Source: Lingula anatina
Lineage: Eukaryota; Brachiopoda; Lingulata; Lingulida; Lingulidae
DNA: 64,000 bases
Reading direction: 5' to 3'
NCBI RefSeq assembly: GCF_001039355.2
Contig: NW_019775782.1
Location: forward strand, 135,961 to 199,960
Every line of letters begins with the position of its first letter. Position 1 is the stretch's first letter. Positions 38,072-49,800 of the stretch are shown one piece after another. The translations under genes were made by a program, and so were the position numbers. Below the pieces are notes generated by a model. That model was not told the DNA's origin, did not search any database, and saw nothing but the letters and a program-made list of their open reading frames with translations.

Positions 38072-39335
38072 ATGGCAGAAAAATCACAAGAGACATCCAA
38101 ATACCAGTTTATTAGAGAAGAGGAACTCGAGGAATATGAAGCGTACTATAAACAATATGGTTTTGGACAATTCGCAGAATTCATGGCAAACAAGATAAAA
38201 GAAGCTGAAAACGTAACCGTGAAAATTGCAGTGACTGGAATGGCCGGCACTGGGAAATCGGTCTTTGTGAACACATTTCGAGGGCTTACGGCAGATGATC
38301 GCGATGCAACTGAGGCTGGATCAATAGAGACGACAGCGGTTCCAAAGGAGTACCAACATCCAAATAATAAAAACATTACCCTGTGGGACTTACCTGGAGT
38401 TGGAACGTCCAAATTTAAGAAAGACGATTACTTGGAAAAGGTTAACTTTGGTTCATATGACTTTTTCCTTATCTTTACCAAAAGCCGTATTTTGGAGGAC
38501 GATGTATGGCTTGCCAAAAAAGCTCAGCTTCGGGGTAAGAAATATTTTATAGTCAGGACACATATTGATGTCGATGTAGAAAGTTGACAAGCGAAATCAT
38601 CCAAGGACACATAATATCAAGCAGTTACTGGAGAGAATCCATGATAATACCAAGAACCTGCTTGAAGAACAAGGTGTCTACCCAAAGGGCGGTGTTTATC
38701 TAATATCTACACTCCTCGTCTATGTAGACCAGTGGGATTATCGCAAACTAGAACGCAATATGCTGCATGAACTTCCACGTGAAAAAGGCGAAGTGCTAGC
38801 TTTGTCTCTTAGCAATCTCTCCGAAAATTTGATCAAACAAAAGTGCCAGATACTTCGGAGTCGCGTTTGGAAAAAGGCTATCTTTTTGGCAGGGCAGGGG
38901 TTTGTCCCCTTTGGTTTAAAGCGCGTCATGCCGCAGAATGTTATAGACTATTTTGTCAAAGAAATGACTAATTATAGAGACGCGCTGGGTCTAGATAACG
39001 ACTCTTTAAGACGTCTTTCGCAGAAAACTGGCGTAGAACTACAGAGCCTTATTTCTACGACAACCGAAATAATTGAATTACCGACGGGTGATTTCACTCT
39101 CGAAGGAGTGATGAAATTTATAGCAAATTTTCGTAATCCCCGGGAAATAGCAAAGCCGGTATCGGAATTTTTGCTCAAATTAGGCCGTTTATATTATGAC
39201 GCATACTGTTTGCTTCACAATATTTTGGATCGTTTGGAATCCGCCTCGCTCCAAGTACTCCAGTCGACTTTGCCCTCTCCTCCACACGTTGAAGCATTAT
39301 ACGACGGAGCACAAGGTGATGGCGACGAAGCCTGA
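38072..39335 (+). CDS. IRG-family GTPase, full length but with one frameshift
   Basis: From ATG 38072 the frame gives 171 residues: N-terminal helix (ELEEYEAYYKQ), P-loop GMAGTGKS at 56-63, DLPG at 106-109, RTHID at 162-166, then TGA at 38585. Skipping one T at 38585 restores alignment with the pseudogene at 6.1 kb and opens the frame without further stops to TGA 39333-39335. The total of about 420 codons is normal IRG length. The tail includes LLEEQGVYPKGGVYLIST and ends GDGDEA. The lesion may be a real null allele, a polymorphism or a base-call error. The start is just after a splice acceptor shared with the pseudogene; the extension upstream from a TTG is intronic and is not used. AATAAA at 39484-39489 is a candidate poly(A) signal. 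No strong transmembrane segment is evident. Confidence 0.82.
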
Positions 39336-40984
39336 CATTGTAAGACAAACTTTTCACCTTTGCAAGATGCATGTGTATAAGAAGGCAGTTTTATCCTATT
39401 TGTCTTTACCTGTAAGTTCAATTCTAAATTGAATAAGTGAAGTCTAGATAAGAAACATTTTCTCCAAAGCAACGAATTTGAATAATAAATGTCAACCATT
39501 TAAAGATGCCAGAGAATAGAAAAGTAATGGCGATTAAAAAATATGGTGTTAATGTTTCCGTTTCATACATGTATCAAAATTTCATTTTTTAGATTATATA
39601 GTGTTATATATCATTGCTATACATAAATATAAGAATGATGGAATGGTCACATATATTTCTTCACAGAAATTGTGCGTTTGTATGGTATATATGCACTTAT
39701 TCCTATGCATACATAAAATAATGATGACATGCCAGATAAATTGTATGTAATATACATTTGCACTTATTGCTAGAGGCCTATATAATTATAAGTTACAGTG
39801 TGGTGTGATTATCAGTTGTGTTTCTTATACCTCTACAACAGAGTGTTGACTTTGTGATATCTCTATAGTAGTTCTGATCTTCTTTTTGTGCCTTTTGTAA
39901 AGCAGATTGCGACTTTTCTTTAAAGGTTTTCATTTTTTGGGACCATGAAGAAGCTGTACTTTTGTGCTAGGCTGCACAAATTGATGCTTTCAATTTTTTA
40001 GAGGATAACCATTTTTAGACTGGCATAGTGGAGTATGCAGGAAATGGAGTTCGTGGTGTTGATTTTGTGTTAAGCATCATGTATCATTGACAAATTAAAA
40101 ACTATTTTATGCATCATAATTTGCTTTAATGTCTGTACAGTTTTGCTGCTTGCTTTTAAAATGCTTCTATTTACATATGTAATGTGGATTTTAAGAAAAT
40201 AGAGCAATTCGAGCATGTATTCCTTTTCATGAATAAATGTATCTTGCGAAATGATTGCGTTTATTGAATGCAATAATGATTGTCGCTACACTGTGGGGTA
40301 TTTTTTTTCGAGACAATATTAATTAGATAATATAATGTTATTTACTAGTTAGAAGATGTCTACTGTTATTAAGCAGCAATCATCAGGGTTGGTCGATAAA
40401 AGCATTGACATGCATGTTTGTCTTCTTTATAAACTTATTCGTTAAAAGATAATAATAATAATAATAGTGATTAAAAACAGACTCTGGGGTTTAAGTTAAA
40501 TAGAAAGCAAGACCCTGAAAACTGTTGTAGACTACAGCATATTAATTCGAGATAAAAAATATTCAGTACAAAGTTCCTCTGTACCTCGTAAGCAATTGCT
40601 TGTTTAATGAAATCTTATCACAGAAAGCGACCGTGTGGCCTTAAAACAACTGAATGTTTTTATTACTTCAAACGGTTTAAAGAAAAGCACAAAAATAGTT
40701 CACATGTATGGAGTATTTTGTTCTGAAATGTTATTTTGAATAACAAGCATTAGATTTAATGTCAGGAAGCGTGATCAATGACAATAGGCACTTCTATTGT
40801 GAGAAAGGTGTTTACAAACTGCAATACCAAGCAATTGATCCCTTTATACTGTTTCTCTTGTTGTTGAAGTGAAAATTGCCACCCCATGGAGAAAAGAAAA
40901 TTCAAAAATAAATTGAAACACTGAAAAGCGATATGTGCTTGTTACAAAGAGTACATAAAATGTACATAAAAAGAAAGACAATGA
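39336..40984. other. intergenic, no gene seen
   Basis: 3' region of the third IRG gene, then AT-rich sequence with a short (ATA)n run near 40450. No supported coding sequence. Confidence 0.5.
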
Positions 40985-41455
40985 CGACAACATGAACTGC
41001 ATGTTTGAATCCTGATTTAGACTGAATAATGATCTCGCCTCTTTGCGTAGTGAAAAGACTATCCCGGAATGGTTTTAAGAGAGAATTACACCAATGCATT
41101 GGACATACATCTTTGTCTGGGTGCACAAAACACTAGACATAGTGATGCTTTAACGAAGACGACCTTCATTGAAATGATGAGTTACACGTGTATTTTAGTA
41201 TATATAATTACGTGTATTTTAGTTTATATATATATATATATATATCAATGGCAGGTACTCTTTTCACAAAATACACCTTTAATAAAGCGGTTGATATATA
41301 TTTTAGATTTTCTGATGATTTGGTTTCATCAAAGAAGACTAAAAAACCAGAAGACTATTATTTTTAAACTTAGCCCCCACCCCTTCACCGACTTAAAATA
41401 AGCTTACTACGCGCGTGCAATATCAAAACAGGTAGATTCAGAGAGGTAACAAGAT
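40985..41455. repeat. decayed copy of the 8.87-9.11 kb repeat segment
   Basis: Shared words include gatctcrcctc, gaaaagaytatcccgga and caatatcaaaacaggtagattcag. It is more degraded than copies A and B and contains a short (TA)n run at 41225-41245. Confidence 0.5.
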
Positions 41456-42667
41456 TTTCTGAAGATTTGGTTTCATCGAGGAACACTAAAAAACTAGAAG
41501 TCAACATCAAAATTCAATCCTAATTTACTTCTGAAGTCTGATTGCCTTCGAGTGTCATACTCGGTGTCGCGCAATGTGTTAGAGAAGACTCGTCACCTCT
41601 TGCGCACTACCATATGGCGTGGGGTTCGAAGTCCTCTGAAGGGCCCCGAAAAAAAGTGATATTTTAGGGGGCGAACAGTGCCATTTGGTACGGCTTAGAA
41701 TTATGATTCAGCTAGTCAAAATTTTAGTCTCAAGAAGGGACGATTGGTGTGATTTTTTTCAGAAACCGAGGGGGGGGCAGGGTCCCCTTGACACCCCACT
41801 GCCACTGCATATCAGCAAATGTACCACAGTATAGTCATATAAGGTACATTATTTTCAAATCAAATGCGGTGGTGGACCTAAAATGATGTCTCAGCATGAA
41901 GCAGCATGAAGCAGTATTCACGGAAGTCAAGACTGGCATTGCTCTACTAAATAACTGTTTTTATTAAAAGGAAACGTTTTTTTACAAATATACAGAATCA
42001 CAATAAAAAGCGTATAGCTTGCTTGATCAAATGCTCCTTTTTGCACTGGTTTGTAAATTTCCATAACTGATTAAGAAAAATTCACATTCATAACTGGTCG
42101 TCGTAAGTAATTCTTAAGATTTTTTTCTTGTTCAAGATTAAAAGTCTATAAATATCTAAATGAACCAATGTATAGCATCATCTAATAGGTTCCATAAAAA
42201 GGAAATGCAGAAAGTCAGCTAAAAAGAAGTTCCCCTTGCTCCTCTTGCAGTAAAAAAATGTCAAAATTACATAACAAATATTAGCAAAATGTCCTTTTTG
42301 AAAAAAGATCTCAAACCACACCGAGTAAAATATTTCCAAATTTTCGCGCCAAAAATCCATAAAGATGATGCGTTTTTTTTTTTTCAAAATTGCGTCGTAA
42401 TCCCAAAAGTGGGATCTATGTATGTACTGCTGTCACATTTCCGCTTAGCAATGTATATCATATCTGGTGTGATATTCGACCCCTCCTGTAACAAGAAAAG
42501 ACACAATCTGCAATAGTTATTCACAATGTGTAAACAAAAAGGGATATTGGAAATGTTTGTTCTGTGAAAGAACCTAGTAGGCGTTGGTTTGTCAATATTT
42601 TAATATGTATTGAAAGGCACCTGAGCAAAAGACAATGAATCGTACTGGATTTAGGTTGTAATTAAGT
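41456..42667. other. gene-free stretch downstream of the vWA-TSP1 gene
   Basis: No gene recognised. A GC-richer patch at 41560-41830 has a ggggttcgaagtcc word resembling a tRNA B box, but no cloverleaf can be drawn. The 3' untranslated region of the minus-strand gene is expected in the right part. Confidence 0.4.
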
Positions 42668-42846
42668 TCATTTACACATACCCATACAACACAACGCGTG
42701 GCAATATTTGAATTGCCAGCTGACACCGGGACACGGCATTCCGCCGTTAGAGGGCGCTGGGTTATCACACGCGCGCTTGCGCGTCTTGGCACATGTTCCT
42801 TGGTGACAACCTGACCACTGACCCCATGTTGACCATCCGCCGTCCA
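42668..42846 (-). other. exon 9: TSP1 domain 4 and stop
   Basis: Enters in phase 1 after gttgtag and reads DGGWSTWGQWSGCHQGTCAK with six cysteines in TSP1 order. It then gives CMGMCK and TGA at 42668-42670. The two extra tail cysteines could pair with each other or with another chain. Confidence 0.85.
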
Positions 42847-45800
42847 CTACAACACGAGAAAGTAGATTTGAGAGGAAGGTAGAAAAACATTTTATTTACT
42901 ATTTGATTTTTATTACTTAGAAAAAAAAACGTTTGCCTTCTTCTATATATCCTGCATTCGCAAATAAGAAAGGCCCATTGCAACACATGAACATAATTTG
43001 GTTAAAAAGGCAGATAGTTCTTCTTCATATCATTTTCATTGAATTTTAAAATGTGGTATGCTCTCTTTTACCCCTTCTCGTCATCCTGAATTCGCCATAA
43101 ATAAGGAGTAGGCATATTTGTTTTAATCTGAAACTCTGTAGAATAATATACAGATACAGTCTTAGACCCCATTCCCAGAGATTAAATCGATCCAAATTAG
43201 ATCGACCTAACTCCCTGGGGGTTCACGCTAAATAGCTGTCAGCCGAGCGGGCACGAAAGTTAATTACCCCCTTACAGCTTGTAGTAGGCGGGACGGACAT
43301 TTAAGCCAGATTATCTGACAGTAATCTAGTGATACTCCCCACGGGGATAGATCGATCTGAATGTCTGGGAATACGCCCTTATACGGCATCTCTTCCATAG
43401 ACTCGACACGTGCTGAAAACTGAAATGGAGGGTTTGTTTAAATCTATGGACCTTAAATTCCATTTACTGTATCTGAAAATAAAATGGTTTCCGTCCCTTA
43501 TATTTCGTGATGAGACCCCTTCAGCTTGTCGAAGAACCAGTGAATTCATGCAATTGGATACACTTAATGTACTAGTTTTTCTATGCAGATTTGTTACTTA
43601 CAAATTCCATACACATTCATCAATAAACCTACCACCACAAGACATCTCGTTGCATGTCTCTGTCATAACATCTGAACCAACACAATCGCTCCCTCCACCA
43701 GATGGCGCTGGATTGTTGCACTGTCGTCTGCGTGATCGCGTTCCCGAACCACAGGTGGCGCTGCACTCTGTCCAACAGCATGACCATTCGCCCCAATTCC
43801 CATTTACTGGAAAATGTTTTTAACTGATAATTTATTATTTCATGACATTGTACAGCATGAGCATCAACAAAAATTAATAGAAAGATAAATAAACCAATAA
43901 CTGAAAATAAATAAATGAGAGTAATTAAATGGAATAAAGCTAATATACAAAAAGAAAAAAAAGAAGTTAAATGAAGAAAAAATTAATGAAGAAAAAATTA
44001 AATTTATCTATTCATCTTTTTAGTTTATCACCTGGGCATTCCTGTTTGTTACATGGATTGAGTTCATAACCAACGTCAGGGCATGCTTTGCCGCCACCAG
44101 ATGGCGCAGGGTTACTACATGACCTTGACCTGACTTGAACTCCCCCGCCACACGTCTTCGTGCACTCGCTAAATTCCGACCACGTACTCCATCCACCGTC
44201 AACTATAATATAATATAATATAATATAATATAATATAATATAATATAATATAATATAATATAATATAATATTCCAATTGATTTTTAAATAGCAAAAACTG
44301 AACACAGAGACCAGTATGACCTGTTTTAGTTTATGAAATGTTTTCAATCTTACATATATTTTTATGTTGCTTAAAGTCATGATTAGAAACACAATCACGA
44401 TCAGAATGATTTTTTAAATACCTGAAATTGACCCTCTTCTTAAAACAAAAGTGAGGTTTATTATTATTTTTTAGATTTGATAAACAGAACCTTTATAAAT
44501 ACCTCTTGCACGTATTTAATTATTTATTTATATAGCAACTTTACTGAAGGCTACTGAAGGTAGGGATGCAAACTTACTCGATGGAATAGGGCAGTCCGTC
44601 AGTTTACAGGACTTCACTTCTATCCTTGGCTCGCACGTGCTGCAGCACTCGTACGTCCTAGACTGTATGCCATATCCGCACGTGGTGTCACAGTCTGACC
44701 ATCTCGTCCACTCACATACTGGGAAGATAGAGGACTATACTATACTATACTACATACTATACAGAAAGACTTAATTAATACATGCTTTCATAAAGTACAG
44801 ACGTTTTTGAAGAGTCGAAAACAAACGTGGAAACTTTTGGTATATATACATGTAGATATAAAAATATACCAAGTAACAAGAATTAATAAGAACTTTGAAC
44901 CGCAACTTAAAGTTTCTAGTACGTTACGGAAACCAAATTCCAAAAGCCTTCAAAATATATATCAGGCTCTCCGAAGATGTATACGAAAATATATATCATA
45001 AAATTTATTTTCACCCCTAATTTTTAGCCTAGACTTCTCTACAGTACTATTCCTTGAGCAGTTTGGATTGGAGATAAGTATCCAAAAGGTTCCAGATCTG
45101 ATTTGAGGGTGATTGCTGTGGATGTGTCAAAACCGGGCAAATCCAGATTTAGTGACAAGCAATATGACAATACGTGGACCCTGCTTAACATTTGAAACAT
45201 ATACATCACCTTAACTAATGTTTACATTTATCTCCCAAAGCACCTGCCATTTAGAATAAAAAACAACTTTATCTATATACTTGTGGCATGTTTATGACTG
45301 CTGCTCCTGCCTCTAACCAGCGGGGTGCCATAGTAACAACAGTTTAAATTGCCATTACCTTATGCTCTTATAGGATAGTGATTCATTTATGTATCTAGGT
45401 CAACGGCCGCGGGAAGGTGGGGGACTCTTTCACAAAATGACTTCTGAGTTCTAAGGATAACCAAAGAACTGCCAAAGTCGGCTTCGCAGAGTTGCGACAT
45501 TGATCTAAGAATTATAGAGCATTGGTGGCCTTCAATAAAAATATTTGACATGCCAAACTAGGTCATTAACACAATTATAATGACACGGGCAGTTCTGTAC
45601 CATTCATAATAAAGACAATCACATTTTGCTTTAAATTCTTAGTAAAAATTTAATTAAGATAGACGAAACAAAATAAGCGGCGTTTTCGGTGCTTTGTGAA
45701 ACGCAACTTAGTAGGCTAAAAAGGAAAAGATGCTAACCCCAAGCCTGGTATTAGACTTTATGAGAAGTTGGCACCGGGTGTTTTTAAAAGTAATGGGTTT

Positions 45801-46722
45801 TTGTCTCGACCAGTGCGATGCATTCAGGTAAACGAACATTGACACATTCCACTGTTACCATCCAAGCAGCGGGAGACCAATTAAGCCATATTTAAGTTGA
45901 AAGTGTTGCGATTAAAATAGTCAGGAGTGGGAGATATTTATGGCAATATAACAGCTGGTCGGCTGTCTCATTGCATGTATCTTTGACTAGGGTGCATCAA
46001 AAGTGGCAAGGAAACAGGAATCAGAATGAAATGGAGACATTCAACGTGTTATCAATGCTAATTGATGCAGCTGTTTTACTGTTTATTTATTGTTGCACTT
46101 GAAATTGCAAATTGCTTGCCTAAATATGCTAACGTGATTCTGACTGGAACGAGTATTGAAACCCTCGTCACGACTCTCTTAACGCAACACCATGTGCTTT
46201 ACCTGTGCAAAAGGAATCTTAAGAAGTTGTAATTATTTGGCGTGGCTGTTATGTAACCTTGACTTATTTACACCAAATTGCTTTTTTTCTGTTTCTTCGT
46301 TAAGCAGCTAAGTACGAACAGTCATTTAAACCATTACGTTAAAAAGATTTATCTTATTCTCACCAGTCTGCATTTTAAACTAATGCCTCTTCACCTTGTT
46401 TTCAAAACGAACTTAAGCCGAAAAATTGGTCTTAACGTACAGACCAAAATTTTTGTTCCAATCTTATTGACCCGAGATAATTCAATTGTCATCCACTTAA
46501 GTGGTTTGTCATGACTGCTTATAGCAAGAAGTCTGACCAGTGCGATCTTTATGAAGTAAACTACAGAGGGGCTACCTTAACATGGATTAGATCAAAACTT
46601 TGGTCAGAAAGTTAAGGTCCATTTAAAGGCTTAAAAGCTAAGACCCCTTAGACACCATCGATCCGGCTACTCTCGCTGAGTGCAAACAATTTAACTAAAT
46701 GACACGTACGTCTCCTTTTGTT

Positions 46723-46803
<81 letters not shown>

Positions 46804-49800
46804 CACTTGTAAAACTGATTACATTCAGCAAGGGTCCCAGCAGAGTTGGAACGATTTACTTAGACCGATGGTGTCTAGAGGGAATGGGACCTCCAATCCT
46901 CATCCATGCTAAAGCCGTAGATATTACAGTACATTTGAGAAAGCTTATATATTTACCTTCTGGTGTGGTAGGGGTAGTCGTGGGTGTGGTCGTTGTCGAC
47001 GTTGGGGTTGTCGTAGTTGTAGTAGGCGTGGTCGTGGTTGTAGTGGGCGTAGTCGTAGTTGTTGTAGGCGTGGTAGTTGTCGTCGTTGGAGTTGTTGTAG
47101 TTGTGGTAGGCGTGGTTGTGGTTGTAGTGGGTGTGGTCGTGGTTGTAGTAGGCGTGGTCGTGGTTGTAGTGGGTGTGGTCGTAGTTGTAGTAGGCGTGGT
47201 CGTGGTTGTAGTGGGTGTGGTCGTGGTTGTAGGTGTTGTAGTAGTTGGAGTGGTAGTTGTAGTCGTGGTCGTAGTAGTCGTAGTAGTACTTACAACTGGA
47301 ATAAGAGATAAAATATACTGTGGTCATGAATGCAGGTAAAGTAAGAGAAACGCCTTGCAAAACCTTGATAATTACATTTCAATATGACACTCTATTTTGA
47401 CCAGAAAAAGGTATTACACTCAGATATGCTGTCTTGCACTTCAGCATTTCAAGGATATACGCTATAAATTTAAAATACATATCTACAGTGTGCGTCTACC
47501 ATATTGTAAAACTGGACAGGAAAATGCACCTAATTTTTGTACTATATACTATAATATTTGTATAAGTGTGAACCAGGTCCACATATATAGTGCCCTTTTT
47601 TCATTCACCTTGACAGGCAGTCAGTCCAATATCCCCGACAATCTCACTCAAGCTGCCCAAGTCTTGGACCTGTTTTTAGGTAGATAGATACATAGACATG
47701 AGAACAAAAGTACATGCACAATGGAATGGGAGACGGCATTCCCCCCATGTCATCTACGAAAGAGTACCCTTTGATACAGGATCCAGTTGCCATTGTTTTG
47801 TACTGGTAATTAAGCCCCGCCTGAGATTTTGACCCATTTGCGTCATGCTAACCCCAACCTGCGTGAATGCAATGGAGGGCGGACTCTGTTACCTCAACCC
47901 TCAGTTTCTTACCACAGGTGTAACGAAACTGAGGATCCGTGTAACTGAATGTCCGCCCTCCATTTAGTTATACAGGTTAGGGTTAGCCTGAGCTAAGTGG
48001 GTCAAAATCTAAGGCGAGGCTTACCTGTACAAATGAATGGGCAGCGGACTCTTGAGGGTCTCTTGAGGGACTCTCTGTCACGTTACACGGGCTTCAGTTA
48101 TATGTTCAATTCTACTCTTAACGCAAAAAAGTCATATTTCAACTAAGGCTAGAAAACTTTAAGTCCACTTAATAAAGCAACAATTCGAGTTAATTACGGG
48201 CCATTTCTTACTGTTGTAAAACAGGGTACCCTTACACAGCGGAAGAACTGCAGCTAATAGTAACACATACTACTGTCATGCATAACCTACCTGGAAGACG
48301 TATCTTTCATCACCGTCAGTGATCTCAAGGAGTTGGGATCTGATGACACCGCCCCCGGCACCAACAGCTATGTTCTGGATATTGTCTGCTCTCATGTAGT
48401 TTGCAGCTGTGACGATGGACACATTCCCTGTGATGTCAGAAGATATAGGGATTTTAAAACTGCCACAGATAGTGATCTCATATCTGGTAAAACATAAAAT
48501 TGACAGATGACTGCTACATTTCGGTTGGTTTAATAGTCTTTCTTTTTTAAGACACCCGGTGTGACAGGGATTGTAGTCGCCAGGATCCGTAGTCTGTTCC
48601 CCATTACTTTGTACAGGTGACATTCGTCCCATATGCTAATACCCAATTAATACTCCGACTACCCCTAACCTGTACTATTCATATAGGACCTCGGACTTCC
48701 ATTCCTAGGACTACCATTCCTGTCAAACCGACATTTACCTTCGTTAGAAACTCCATCGGTCAACACAAGGGCTACCTTAAAGAGCGTGCTGTTGGCATTA
48801 GCAAAACCGTCTTCTCTTGACCCTTTCAGGGGGTTCGTTAATAAGTCCCAGCAGGCCATCATGGCGTCGGGGATATTGGTACGACCCCTGAAGAACGGCA
48901 GATCATCCAGTCGCTTGCGCAACTCGGGGACGCTTTGGTTGACGTTAAAGTCGAAGTGGACCGACACGTTGGTGGAGAAGACGACGGTGGCGTAACGCGC
49001 ATCCACCGCCTCTCCGAAGCCCCCTATTTGGTCGATGACCATTTTGGCGAAGTTGATCTCATCTTGTAGTCCAGGTACGCCCAGACTGCGAGACGAATCG
49101 ACTGCGAAACACATGTCGATTTTGCAGTCTAGAATTTTTGAAAAAAAAAAAAAAAAACATGAAAAATGAAAATATTTATCCATATATAAAATGCTAATAA
49201 GTACAGCAAAAAGTTTTTTTTTGCTTTGACCATGAGGCATGACGTGTCGACCTTTCATTGGAGGGTATTGGTCACATGGCTGATTCGTCGATGTGAGCCC
49301 CGGAAGTAATGGATACACAATTACGCTTATCCTCCTAAGAAGCAACACATGTTAATTTTACCAGCATTCCGCAAAAATTCCAAACAGTCAAAAACTATTT
49401 CATCATTATAGAATAAACAAGGAGGTTAAACCCAACTATGAGGATGGATGAGTTTGCCTCAATCCACGTACAATTAAGCGATTGCCTCTTTCTTTGCTTT
49501 CTTTTTTTATTTATTGTTATTATAAATTCATACTTTATTTGGGGGTGCGGGTGTAAGGCGATTTTTAAGGATTTGGATCTTTGGCAGAGTTATGCTTTGA
49601 AGCACAAATGGTATCATACAGTGTTTAAATATATGAGCAAATTTTAGGGTGTAAATGGTTTAGAATTGTTCAAAAGAAATTGGCAAATGGTGAATTCTAC
49701 ACGCTAAATTAATTGGCACAAAAGTGTTTGGAATATGTTATTATAGTTGAAGTGGTTTACTGAGCAGAGGTTTACCACATCGCAATATTTTTACCACAAT

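Noticed and set aside
41570-41640. tRNA-like B box (ggggttcgaagtcc)
   Set aside because: No A box at the right distance and no cloverleaf; at most a SINE fragment.
46797-47339. Plus-strand frame of 180 residues rich in Val and Gly
   Set aside because: It is the antisense of the Thr/Pro exon. Splice sites, phases and domain context all support the minus strand.
46953-47360. Minus-strand frame rich in Tyr, His, Asp and Asn
   Set aside because: Wrong frame of the same minisatellite. It does not connect in phase with the vWA or TSP1 exons and crosses the splice sites.
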